Assembly: GCF_012184425.1 (NCBI RefSeq)
Contig: NZ_VTOW01000001.1
Span: 682,001-746,000, forward strand
Source: Candidatus Manganitrophus noduliformans
Lineage (GTDB): Bacteria; Nitrospirota; Nitrospiria; SBBL01; Manganitrophaceae
Length of the DNA: 64,000 nucleotides
Direction: 5' to 3'
A model generated the notes under the pieces. It saw nothing but the letters and a program-made list of their open reading frames with translations, searched no databases and was not told where the DNA came from. Position numbers and translations under genes: made by a program. Below are positions 45,421-53,934 of this stretch, in pieces (positions within the stretch are counted from its first letter, which is position 1; the number at the start of each line of letters is the position of its first letter).

Positions 45421-45923
45421 CGTTTCGCTCACGCTTGCCCTGCTGCGGGGGAGAATGCAAATCCGACGCCGCTCCTCTTCCATACGGAAGGAGCGCTATT
45501 TTTCCGCTGAAAGAATTTTCCGAGGTGAATGGTTTGTTGAACTCTCTGCAAATCTTTTTCGAATATTGCGGCGATGTAAGCGGGATTGCAGAGACGGTGG
45601 AAGCGGGGAGGCGATACATGACCTCGCGCCATGACAAAATAAATTGTGAGGAGACCCGTTCGATTCTCGGTAGAGGAAGAGGCGTTTTGAACTTCATCTT
45701 TGATTACGGAGGGATCGATTTCGCGTTGCGGCGCTTCTTCGTGTAGTGGGGCTCACATCCTTCTTGTGGACATCCTGTTCATCTTTCTGTTGATAACCTT
45801 TTCGGTCTTTCTCTGTCCCATGCCGTGGTGTCGACATGAAGGTTCGGGGCATGTCTCTTGCTTTTATTTTCGAGCAACTCACAATTTGGATGAACCCATT
45901 TTTAAGAAGGTAAGGAGTCCTAC
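45421..45923. other. Divergent intergenic region, 503 bases
   Basis: Spacer between the minus-strand hydrolase and the plus-strand twelve-gene run. It is visibly more AT-rich than its surroundings. I see no convincing gene. It contains the sigma-54-type element listed separately at 45847-45862. Confidence 0.5.
45847..45862 (+). promoter_or_regulatory. Candidate sigma-54 (-24/-12) promoter of the twelve-gene cluster
   Basis: GGGCATG-TCTC-TTGCT (45847-45862) has the invariant GG and GC separated by exactly 10 bases and otherwise matches TGGCACG-N4-TTGCT at most positions. Transcription would start near 45873, 50 bases before the first gene. An RpoN activator site was not identified. Confidence 0.5.
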
Positions 45924-47042
45924 ATGAAGAAGCAGATCCTCATCAGCGGCGGCGCGGGTTTCATCGGCTCTCATCTGGCCGATGAACTCCTCGCGCACGG
46001 CTATCGCGTCCGCGCCCTCGACAATCTTTCGGAGCAGGTCCACGGCCCCCGCGCGGGGCGGCCCGATTATCTACATCCCGATGTGGAATTGATCGTGGGA
46101 GACGTTCGCGATCGGGCGGCGGTCCGGCGCGCCTTGGAAGGGGTCGATGCGGTCTACCATTTTGCGGCGGCGGTCGGCGTCGGCCAAAGCATGTACGAGA
46201 TCGCGCGTTACACCGAGGTGAACAACCTCGGCACCGCCGTCCTCCTGGAAGCGTTGATCGAGCGGCCGGTGGAGCGGCTGATCGTGGCGTCGAGCATGAG
46301 CTTGTACGGCGAGGGGCTCTACCGGGCGGCCGACGGCCGCCTGATCTCCGAGTCGGAGCGGAGTCTCCCGCAGCTCAAGGCCTCCGAATGGGAGGTCCGG
46401 GATGCCGAAGGTAAAATCCTCGAGCCGATCGCCACGCCGGAGACGAAGCCGCCTTGTCTCTCTTCGGTTTATGCCCTCTCCAAATACGATCAAGAGCGGA
46501 TCTGTCTGATGATCGGGCGCGCCTATCGTTTCCCGGCCGTCGCGCTGCGCTTCTTCAATGTCTTCGGGACCCGGCAGGCCCTCTCCAATCCTTATACCGG
46601 CGTTCTGGCGATTTTCGCCAGCCGATTGTTGAACGGCAATCGGCCGCTGATCTTTGAAGACGGCCTTCAGCGGCGCGATTTCGTCAGCGTCTATGATGTG
46701 GCGCGCGCCTGCCGGCTGGCGTTGGAAGTGCCGGAGGCGGCCGGGGAGGCGTTGAACATCGGAAGCGGCCGCTCTTATACGATTCGGGAGGTGGCCGACC
46801 GGATGGCGGCGGCGCTCGGAAAAGAGGGGATTCAGCCTGAAATCACCGGACAATACCGGGCCGGGGACATCCGGCACTGCTTCGCCGATATCACCCGTGC
46901 CCGAAAGGTCCTCGGGTACGAGCCTCGCGTCACATTGGAGGAAGGGTTGGTCGAGTTGGCGTCATGGTTGAAGGGGCAGGTGGCGATCGATCGTGTTTCG
47001 GATGCCCGCGCGGAACTCGCTGCCCGGGGATTGACGCGATGA
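45924..47042 (+). CDS. NAD-dependent nucleotide-sugar epimerase/dehydratase (extended SDR)
   Basis: 372 residues. GGAGFIGSHLADELL is the NAD loop, ASSMSLYGEG carries the serine region, and YALSKYDQERI gives the catalytic YxxxK. An insert near 150-175 (ESERSLPQLKASEWEVRDAE) is longer than in GalE. The family epimerises or dehydrates nucleotide sugars. It is the first gene of the twelve-gene run; AAGGTAAGGAG precedes the ATG. It overlaps the next epimerase by 4 bases. Exact sugar unknown. Confidence 0.87.
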   Translation: MKKQILISGGAGFIGSHLADELLAHGYRVRALDNLSEQVHGPRAGRPDYLHPDVELIVGDVRDRAAVRRALEGVDAVYHFAAAVGVGQSMYEIARYTEVNNLGTAVLLEALIERPVERLIVASSMSLYGEGLYRAADGRLISESERSLPQLKASEWEVRDAEGKILEPIATPETKPPCLSSVYALSKYDQERICLMIGRAYRFPAVALRFFNVFGTRQALSNPYTGVLAIFASRLLNGNRPLIFEDGLQRRDFVSVYDVARACRLALEVPEAAGEALNIGSGRSYTIREVADRMAAALGKEGIQPEITGQYRAGDIRHCFADITRARKVLGYEPRVTLEEGLVELASWLKGQVAIDRVSDARAELAARGLTR

Positions 47043-48157
47043 TCAACGGAAAAAAGGAACGACCCGTATTGATTACGGGAGGGGCCGGCTTCATCGGGAC
47101 GAACCTTGCGCACCGCCTTCTTCAGGCGGGACACCCGGTGTTGATTTTCGACAATCTCTCTCGGGCCGGGGTGGAGCAGAATCTTCGCTGGCTGCGCGAG
47201 CGGCACGGAAGCCGCCTGCAGGTGACGGTGGCCGACGTGCGCAACGCATTTGCGCTGCAGCGGGCCGTCCGGCAGGCCGCCTCCGTTTTTCATTTCGCCG
47301 CGCAGGTGGCGGTCACGACGAGCCTTGCCGAGCCGATCGACGATTTCGAGGTCAACGCGCGCGGGACGCTGAATCTGCTCGAAGCGATCCGCGTTTTGGA
47401 GAGCCCTCCCCCCCTCCTCTTCACATCGACAAATAAAGTCTACGGCGAGCTGGAGGAGCTCCCCCTCCGGCAGGGGATCAAGCGTTACGAGCCGGAAGCG
47501 CCGGAGATCCGGACCTACGGCATCGGCGAATCCCGGCCGCTCGAATTTCACAGCCCTTACGGCTGTTCGAAAGGGGCGGCCGATCAATACGTCCTCGACT
47601 ACGCGCGCACGTACGGCATCCCCGCGGCCGTCTTCCGGATGAGCTGCATCTACGGCCCGCATCAGTTCGGGACCGAAGATCAGGGATGGGTCGCCCATTT
47701 CATGATCCGCGCGATGGAGAGCCGGCCGATCACCCTCTTCGGCGACGGCCGGCAGGTTCGGGACGTTCTTTATGTCGAAGATCTGATCGACGCATTCCTC
47801 CTCGCTCAGGAGCGGATCGACTTCCTCTCGGGGAAGGCGTTCAACATCGGCGGCGGGCCGTCGAACACGACCAGTCTCTTGGAGTTGATCCATCTGATCG
47901 AAGCCATCGGAGAGAGGCCGCTGACGACGCATTTCGAGCCGTGGCGGCTCGCCGATCAGCGCTACTATGTCTCGGACACCCGCCGATTCCAATCGGCGAC
48001 CGGCTGGTCGCCCCGGGTCGGCGTTGAAAAAGGGGTCCGGTCGCTCTATGCGTGGCTGCGGGAGGCCCGCTCCGAAAAGCCTTCGCTTCGCGGGGCCCGC
48101 GCGCGCAGCGCGTCGCAAATACGAAGCGGACGCGCCGCCGGAAAGGGGGCGGCATGA
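47039..48157 (+). CDS. Nucleotide-sugar epimerase, CDP-paratose 2-epimerase-like
   Basis: 372 residues. The NAD loop is TGGAGFIGTNLA, and TSTNKVYGELEELPL and YGCSKGAADQYV hold the catalytic residues. The stretch CIYGPHQFGTEDQGWVAHF resembles CDP-tyvelose/paratose 2-epimerases. The true start is ATG 47039 (ATGA overlap with the preceding stop); the longer frame upstream is a shadow. Its product would be an unusual hexose, probably an activated donor for one of the five glycosyltransferases. Confidence 0.87.
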   Translation: MINGKKERPVLITGGAGFIGTNLAHRLLQAGHPVLIFDNLSRAGVEQNLRWLRERHGSRLQVTVADVRNAFALQRAVRQAASVFHFAAQVAVTTSLAEPIDDFEVNARGTLNLLEAIRVLESPPPLLFTSTNKVYGELEELPLRQGIKRYEPEAPEIRTYGIGESRPLEFHSPYGCSKGAADQYVLDYARTYGIPAAVFRMSCIYGPHQFGTEDQGWVAHFMIRAMESRPITLFGDGRQVRDVLYVEDLIDAFLLAQERIDFLSGKAFNIGGGPSNTTSLLELIHLIEAIGERPLTTHFEPWRLADQRYYVSDTRRFQSATGWSPRVGVEKGVRSLYAWLREARSEKPSLRGARARSASQIRSGRAAGKGAA

Positions 48158-49467
48158 AGGTCGCGCTGGTCAATCCCCATTGGACCTTCGACGGAAGCAT
48201 CTACTTCGGCTGCCGCGAGGTCCATCTCCCGTTGGAATACGGCTACGCCAAGGCCTTGCTGGAGCGAGAGGGGGCGGAGGTCCTCATCATCGACGGCTTG
48301 GCGGAGGGGCTTTCGCGGGAAGAGATCCGCGCCCGCGCGGCAGCCTTCGCCCCCGATGTGACCGTGATCACCACCGCGCCGAGCTATCTCTTCTGGCGCT
48401 GCGCGCCGCCGGAGCTGCGGGTTCCGATCGAAACAGTTTCCGATCTGCGGCCGGTCGGCGGAGCGTTGATCGCCATCGGCCCGCACGGCTCGACGACCCC
48501 GACGATCACCTTGAAGAAGCTCGGGGTCGACGCCGTGATCCTCGGCGAAGCGGAGGAGATCTTGTCGATTCTCATCCGGAAACCGATCGGGGAGTGGGGC
48601 GAGGTCCCGTCGGTCTGCTACCGCGCGGGAGACCAGATCCGCGTCCAGGGGGGGCCGCATGCCTGCGACATGGCGGCCCTGCCGCCGCTCCGCTGGTCGC
48701 GCGAGAGCCTCGCCCGTCATCCGCACCATCACCACCGGTTCGAGGCCCCTCCCGACGGCCCCGGCGCCGAGATGGAGACCTCGCGCGGCTGCCCCTATCA
48801 TTGCACCTTCTGCGCGAAGGAGAACTTCCGGGACGACTATCGCAAGCGCCCCCTGCCGGTCATCTTGGAAGAGCTCGACGGCCTCATCGAAGCGGGGGCG
48901 ACCTATCTCTACTTCATCGATGAGATCTTCCTCCCGAGCAAGCCGCTCCTGGAAGGGATCGCGGAGCGGGGGATTCGCTTCGGCGTCCAGACCCGGATCG
49001 ATCTCTGGAGCCCGCCGATGCTGGCGCTCCTGGGCCGGGCCGGCTGCGTGTCGATCGAAGCGGGGGTCGAGAGCATCAGCCCGGAGGGGAGGAAGTGGCT
49101 CGATAAGCCGAGCCGGCTCTCCACCGACGAAATCGTCGCGCGTCTGATCGATGCCAAGCGGCAGGTCCCCTTCGTTCAGGCGAACCTCCTCGAAGCCCAC
49201 ATGGACGATCCGGCGGCGATCGAAGCGTGGCGGGAGCGCCTGGCGAAAGAGGGGATCTGGGCAAACAAGCCGGTTCCGCTCTTTCCCTACCCCGGTTCCC
49301 CCGACTATGTCCGCAAATGGGGCCTACCCGACGAGCAGGCGTGGGAGCGGGCGCACGCGCACTATCTTCGAGAGTACGAAGCATTCAGCGATATTCAGGA
49401 CCAACGGCCCATTCCGTTACAGATGCTGGAATCGAATACCGGAGAACACGAAAGGCGGTCGGCTTGA
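48154..49467 (+). CDS. B12-binding domain radical SAM protein of the saccharide cluster
   Basis: 437 residues. Residues 1-145 form a cobalamin-binding-like Rossmann domain (MKVALVNPHWTFDG, IAIGPHGSTTPT near 110). The radical SAM cluster motif CPYHCTFC is at 213-220, followed by IDEIFLPSKPLLEGI and a GVESISPEGR motif near 310. Relatives methylate unactivated carbons or rearrange substrates. It overlaps the preceding gene by 4 bases. I remember this family in TIGRFAMs as B12-binding/radical SAM 'rhizo-twelve system' (TIGR04295, from memory). Substrate unknown; a sugar or cyclitol is inferred. Confidence 0.87.
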   Translation: MKVALVNPHWTFDGSIYFGCREVHLPLEYGYAKALLEREGAEVLIIDGLAEGLSREEIRARAAAFAPDVTVITTAPSYLFWRCAPPELRVPIETVSDLRPVGGALIAIGPHGSTTPTITLKKLGVDAVILGEAEEILSILIRKPIGEWGEVPSVCYRAGDQIRVQGGPHACDMAALPPLRWSRESLARHPHHHHRFEAPPDGPGAEMETSRGCPYHCTFCAKENFRDDYRKRPLPVILEELDGLIEAGATYLYFIDEIFLPSKPLLEGIAERGIRFGVQTRIDLWSPPMLALLGRAGCVSIEAGVESISPEGRKWLDKPSRLSTDEIVARLIDAKRQVPFVQANLLEAHMDDPAAIEAWRERLAKEGIWANKPVPLFPYPGSPDYVRKWGLPDEQAWERAHAHYLREYEAFSDIQDQRPIPLQMLESNTGEHERRSA

Positions 49468-49494
49468 CTCCCCGCCTTCCGTCTTTTGATCTTT

Positions 49495-50631
49495 ATGGCG
49501 ATTCATCATGAAAAAGCGCCCCGCCGCATTTTGATGACGGCCGACACCGTCGGCGGGGTCTGGACCTATGCGCTGGAGCTGGCTCGCGCCCTCGGCCGGC
49601 ACGGCGTGGCGGTATCCCTTGCGACAATGGGGGCGCCGATTCGACCGGAGCAACGGGCCGAAGCCGAAGCGATGCCGAATCTCACCCTTTATCCGAGCGC
49701 GTTCAAGCTGGAGTGGATGGAGTCGCCGTGGGAGGAGGTCGCCCGGGCGGGCGAATGGCTGCTCGATTTGGAGGGGCAAATTCAACCCGATCTGATCCAT
49801 CTCAACGGCTACGCGCACGGGGCGCTCCCTTGGAAAGCGCCGGTCCTGGTCACCGGGCATTCCTGTGTCCTCTCCTGGTGGCGGAGTGTGAAGGGAGAGG
49901 AGGCGCCCGCCGCCTGGGACCGCTACCGTGAAGCGGTTTCGCGAGGGCTGCAGAAGGCCGATTGTGTCGTGGCGCCGACCGGGGCGATGCTCGCAGAGCT
50001 CCGGAAATATTACGGTCCGCTGCGGAGAGACCGCGTGATCCCCAACGGACGAGAGGCCTCGTTCTTTACGGCGCATCCGAAGGAGCCTTTGATCTTCACC
50101 GCGGGGCGGCTCTGGGACGAGGCGAAGAATGTCGCCCTGCTCGACCGGATCGCACACGATCTCCCGTGGCCGGTTTTTGTCGCGGGAGAGTCGCGTCATC
50201 CCGACGGGAAGGAAGTTGCGTTCAACGCCCTCCGGCCGCTCGGCCGGCTCTCCGCGGCCGCGCTCGCCGGCTGGCTTTCGCGGGCGGCGATTTATGTTCT
50301 CCCGGCCCGGTATGAACCGTTCGGTCTCGCCCCTCTCGAAGCGGCGTTATCGGGCTGCGCGCTCGTTCTCGGCGATCCGCCGAGTCTTCGGGAGGTATGG
50401 GGAGAGGCGGCGCTGTTCGTCCCTCCCGATGATCCGGAAGCGCTCCGGGCCGTCCTCCGGCGATTGATCGACGATCCTCTTCTGCGGGAGTCGATCGCCT
50501 GCCGGGCCCGCGCTCAGGCCGACCGTTATACGTCCGACCGGATGGCGGCGGGGTATCTCATGCTGTATCAAAAGATGATCAACGAACAGGAGGCATTTAC
50601 GTGCGGATCGTCCTCTTCTATCACTCATTGA
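49495..50631 (+). CDS. GT4-family glycosyltransferase
   Basis: 378 residues, GT-B fold. The N-terminal domain has RRILMTADTVGGVWTYALEL, typical of GT4 acceptor-side loops. The donor domain has FTAGRLWDEAKN and the PARYEPFGLAPLEAALSGCA motif with the EPFGLxxLEA glutamates near 270. It transfers a sugar from a nucleotide-sugar donor and would act at the inner membrane face or in the cytosol. Its 3' end overlaps the next gene by 31 bases, the largest overlap in the run. Confidence 0.87.
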   Translation: MAIHHEKAPRRILMTADTVGGVWTYALELARALGRHGVAVSLATMGAPIRPEQRAEAEAMPNLTLYPSAFKLEWMESPWEEVARAGEWLLDLEGQIQPDLIHLNGYAHGALPWKAPVLVTGHSCVLSWWRSVKGEEAPAAWDRYREAVSRGLQKADCVVAPTGAMLAELRKYYGPLRRDRVIPNGREASFFTAHPKEPLIFTAGRLWDEAKNVALLDRIAHDLPWPVFVAGESRHPDGKEVAFNALRPLGRLSAAALAGWLSRAAIYVLPARYEPFGLAPLEAALSGCALVLGDPPSLREVWGEAALFVPPDDPEALRAVLRRLIDDPLLRESIACRARAQADRYTSDRMAAGYLMLYQKMINEQEAFTCGSSSSITH

Positions 50632-51713
50632 TCTCGGATTGGAACCACGGGAACGCCCATTTCTTGCGCGGTGTGGCGGGCGAGCTCATCGCGCGCGGCC
50701 ACGAACTTCGCATCTTCGAGCCGCGCGACGGGTGGAGCCTCCGCAGCCTCCTCGCGGAGCAGGGGCCCGCGGCGATTGACCGCTTTCAGCGGGCCTACCC
50801 GGGGCTGCGAAGCGCTTTTTACGATCCGGCCGCGATCGATCTCGATGAAGCGCTCGACGGGGCCGACCTCGTCGTGGTCCACGAATGGAATCCCCCCGAA
50901 CTGGTCGGGCGGATCGGACAACATCGCGCCCGCAGCAGGGGCTACCGGCTTCTCTTCCACGACACCCATCATCGAAGCGTCACCGCGCCGGAAGAGGTGG
51001 CCCGGTACGATCTCGCCCATTACGACGGCGTCCTCGCCTACGGGCGGGTGATCCGCGATCTCTATCTTTCCCGCGGTTGGGCGGCCGCCGCCTGGACCTG
51101 GCATGAAGCGGCCGACACCCGCCTCTTTCGCCCGATTAAGGGGAAGCGGGAGGGGGATCTTGTCTGGATCGGCAACTGGGGGGACAACGAGCGGACCGAG
51201 GAGCTGCACACCTTCCTTTTGGAGCCGGTCAAAGCGCTCGGTCTCAATGCCCGTGTTCACGGGGTCCGCTACCCCGAAGAAGGCCGCCGCGCCCTCACCG
51301 AGGCCGGGATCGGCTATGCCGGATGGCTTCCGAACGATGAAGTGCCGGAGGTCTTCGCCCGCTTCCGGGTGACGGTCCATATCCCGCGGCGGCCGTATGT
51401 TCGGGCTCTTCCCGGCATCCCGACCATCCGCCCCTTCGAGGCGCTCGCCTGCGGTATCCCGCTGATCTCGACCCCCTGGGACGACAGTGAGGCGCTGTTT
51501 ACCCCCGGCGCCGACTTCCTCGTCGCCCGGACAGGGGAGGAGATGAAGCGGCATTTGAAAATGCTCCTCAACGATCGCTCCTCTGCGGAAGCGCTGGCCG
51601 CCCACGGCCGGGTGACGATCCTGGCGCGGCATACCTGCGCCCACCGGGTCGATCAGCTCCTTACGATTTTTGCGGGTCTGAATCTACCAGAAGAAAAGGA
51701 GGTTTCCGCATGA
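50601..51713 (+). CDS. CgeB-like glycosyltransferase (copy 1)
   Basis: 370 residues. GTG 50601 follows ACAGGAGG. The opening RIVLFYHSLISDWNHGNAHF, the central IGNWGDNERTEELHTFL and the donor-site PTIRPFEALACGIPLIS with a DFLVA motif match the CgeB/DUF3880-like GT-B proteins of spore and surface glycan clusters. It is one of four related copies in the cluster. The specific linkage is unknown. It overlaps the next copy by 4 bases. Confidence 0.82.
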   Translation: MRIVLFYHSLISDWNHGNAHFLRGVAGELIARGHELRIFEPRDGWSLRSLLAEQGPAAIDRFQRAYPGLRSAFYDPAAIDLDEALDGADLVVVHEWNPPELVGRIGQHRARSRGYRLLFHDTHHRSVTAPEEVARYDLAHYDGVLAYGRVIRDLYLSRGWAAAAWTWHEAADTRLFRPIKGKREGDLVWIGNWGDNERTEELHTFLLEPVKALGLNARVHGVRYPEEGRRALTEAGIGYAGWLPNDEVPEVFARFRVTVHIPRRPYVRALPGIPTIRPFEALACGIPLISTPWDDSEALFTPGADFLVARTGEEMKRHLKMLLNDRSSAEALAAHGRVTILARHTCAHRVDQLLTIFAGLNLPEEKEVSA

Positions 51714-52813
51714 ACCGGCGGCCCCGGATCGCCTTTTTCGGATCGAGCCTCGTCTCCGCGTATTGGAACGGGGCGGCGACCTACTATCGCGGCATCATCC
51801 GCGCCCTGCACCGGCGGGGCTACCAGATCGCTTTTTATGAGCCGGACGCCTACGGCCGGCAGGCGCATCGGGATATCCCCGATCCGCCGTGGGCCGAGGT
51901 GGTCGTCTATCCCAACCAGGAGGCGGCCGTGGCGAAGGCGCTGGCGCAGGCGCGCGGCGCCGATCTGATCGTCAAGGCGAGCGGCGTCGGGGTCTTCGAT
52001 GAACTTCTGGAGTCGGCCGTGCTTGAAATGCGCGGGCCCGATACGGAGGTGATCTTCTGGGACGTCGATGCCGCCGCCACCCTCGATCGGGTCGGGAAAG
52101 ATCCCGCCGATCCGTTCCGATCGCTCATCCCCCGTTATGATCTGATCTTGACCTACGGCGGCGGCGATCCGGTGGTGCGGGCCTATCGGTCGCTCGGGGC
52201 GCGGGCCTGTGTGCCGATCTACAATGCGCTCGATCCGCAGACGCATCATCCGGTCCCCCCCGATCCGAGGTTCGAAGGGGAGCTCGCCTTTCTCGGAAAC
52301 CGCCTTCCCGACCGGGAGGCGCGGGTTGAAGCGTTTTTCTTCAAAGCGGCCGAAGCCCTTCCGGCCGCCCGGTTTCTCCTGGCGGGGAGCGGGTGGGGGG
52401 ACAAAGGAATGCCGCCGAACGTTTACGCCGTCGGCCATCTCTACACGCGGGATCACAACGCTTTTAACTGCACCCCGCGGGCGGTCCTGAACATCACCCG
52501 GGAGAGCATGGCGCGCAACGGTTTCTCTCCGGCGACCCGGGTCTTCGAGGCGGCGGGGGCGGCGGCCTGTCTGATCACCGATGCCTGGGAAGGGATTGAA
52601 CTCTTCCTCAATCCGGGAGAGGAAGTTCTCGTCGCGCGGGACGGGGCCGATGTCGCCGAGCAGCTTCGGTCGCTGACGCCCGAGCGCGCCCGCGCCATCG
52701 GAGAAGCGGCGCGGCGGCGAATTTTGGCGGAGCATACCTACGCCCATCGGGCGGCGCAGCTGGAGGCGCTGCTCGAAGGGAGAGAAACGGTCCAGACGGG
52801 GGGGATGCCATGA
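51710..52813 (+). CDS. CgeB-like glycosyltransferase (copy 2)
   Basis: 367 residues. It has the opening IAFFGSSLVSAYWNGAATYY, a central LAFLGNRLPDREARVEAFFF, the NITRESMARNGFSPATRVFE donor-site stretch and AAGAAACLITDAWEGIELFL. Same domain plan as the flanking copies. It overlaps both neighbours by 4 bases, so expression should be tightly coupled. Probably adds one residue of the oligosaccharide. Confidence 0.82.
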   Translation: MNRRPRIAFFGSSLVSAYWNGAATYYRGIIRALHRRGYQIAFYEPDAYGRQAHRDIPDPPWAEVVVYPNQEAAVAKALAQARGADLIVKASGVGVFDELLESAVLEMRGPDTEVIFWDVDAAATLDRVGKDPADPFRSLIPRYDLILTYGGGDPVVRAYRSLGARACVPIYNALDPQTHHPVPPDPRFEGELAFLGNRLPDREARVEAFFFKAAEALPAARFLLAGSGWGDKGMPPNVYAVGHLYTRDHNAFNCTPRAVLNITRESMARNGFSPATRVFEAAGAAACLITDAWEGIELFLNPGEEVLVARDGADVAEQLRSLTPERARAIGEAARRRILAEHTYAHRAAQLEALLEGRETVQTGGMP

Positions 52814-53934
52814 GCGGATCAAGGATGTCGATCGTGATCTTCGGCCTGTCGATTACCTCCTCCTGGGGGAACGGACATGCCACCACTTACCGAAGTCTGG
52901 TCCGGGGACTCCGCGCGCGGGGCCATGATTTCACTTTCTTCGAACGAAATGTTCCCTGGTATGCCGAAAACCGCGATCTCCCGCGTCCGCGCCATGGGAG
53001 GTTCGAACTGTATGAGAATCTGGAGGAGCTGAAAGAGCGTTTCACCGAACAGGTCGAAGAGGCCGATCTGGTGATCGTCGGATCGTACGTTCCGCAGGGG
53101 ATTGCGATCGGGGAGTGGGTGACCTCCACCGCGCGGGGGGTGACGGCGTTTTACGATATCGACACCCCGGTGACCCTCGCGAAGCTCGATCGCGGCGAAA
53201 TCGACTACCTCTCCAAGGCGCTGATCCCCCGGTATCACCTCTATCTTTCCTTCACCGGCGGTCCGATTTTAAAACGTCTGGAGCGGGAGTACCGATCGCC
53301 GATGGCCCGGCCGTTGTACTGCTCGGTTGATCCCGATCTTTACTACCCGGAGGAGGCCGAGCCGACCTGGTCGCTCGGCTACATGGGGACCTACAGCCTC
53401 GACCGGCAGGAGACGCTCGATCGTCTATTGATCGAGCCGGCGCGGCGATGGGGCGAGGGATCGTTCGTCGTCGCCGGCTCCAAATATCCCGAAAGCCTCT
53501 CCTGGCCTGCTAATGTCGACCGGATCGAGCATCTGCCGCCGTCAAGGCACCGCGCCTTCTACAACGCGCAGCGGTTTACGCTGAATGTGACCCGGGCCGA
53601 TATGATCCGGGCCGGTTATTCGCCGAGCGTCCGTCTCTTCGAGGCGGCCGCCTGCGCGACCCCGATCATCAGCGATCTCTGGCCGGGGCTGGAGACATTT
53701 TTCAAGCCGGGGGAGGAGATCCTTCTCTCCCGCTCCCCCGAAGAGACCCTCCGCACTCTGCGCGAGATTCCCGAAGAGACGCGGCGCGCCATCGGATTGC
53801 GGGCCTGCGACCGGGTGCTGGCGGAGCATACCGCCGTTCAGCGGGCGGCGGAATTGGAACGGTATGCCTGCGAGATTTTAAATCGCCGCCGGCCGGAGCC
53901 GGAGCCGACCACTTTGGGTAGGGTTGCATCATGA
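52810..53934 (+). CDS. CgeB-like glycosyltransferase (copy 3)
   Basis: 374 residues. The opening MSIVIFGLSITSSWGNGHAT closely matches that of copy 4 at 55890 (LVIFGLTISSSWGNGHAT), so these two are the most alike. The shared core includes ERNVPWYAENRDL, YDIDTPVTLAKLDRGEIDYL, LGYMGTYSLDRQETL and NVTRADMIRAGYSPSVRLFE. 4-base overlaps with both neighbours. Donor and acceptor unknown. Confidence 0.84.
   Translation: MSGSRMSIVIFGLSITSSWGNGHATTYRSLVRGLRARGHDFTFFERNVPWYAENRDLPRPRHGRFELYENLEELKERFTEQVEEADLVIVGSYVPQGIAIGEWVTSTARGVTAFYDIDTPVTLAKLDRGEIDYLSKALIPRYHLYLSFTGGPILKRLEREYRSPMARPLYCSVDPDLYYPEEAEPTWSLGYMGTYSLDRQETLDRLLIEPARRWGEGSFVVAGSKYPESLSWPANVDRIEHLPPSRHRAFYNAQRFTLNVTRADMIRAGYSPSVRLFEAAACATPIISDLWPGLETFFKPGEEILLSRSPEETLRTLREIPEETRRAIGLRACDRVLAEHTAVQRAAELERYACEILNRRRPEPEPTTLGRVAS

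Noticed and set aside
45435-45746. 103-codon plus-strand frame in the divergent gap
   Set aside because: No ribosome-binding site, no domain, atypical composition; treated as non-coding.
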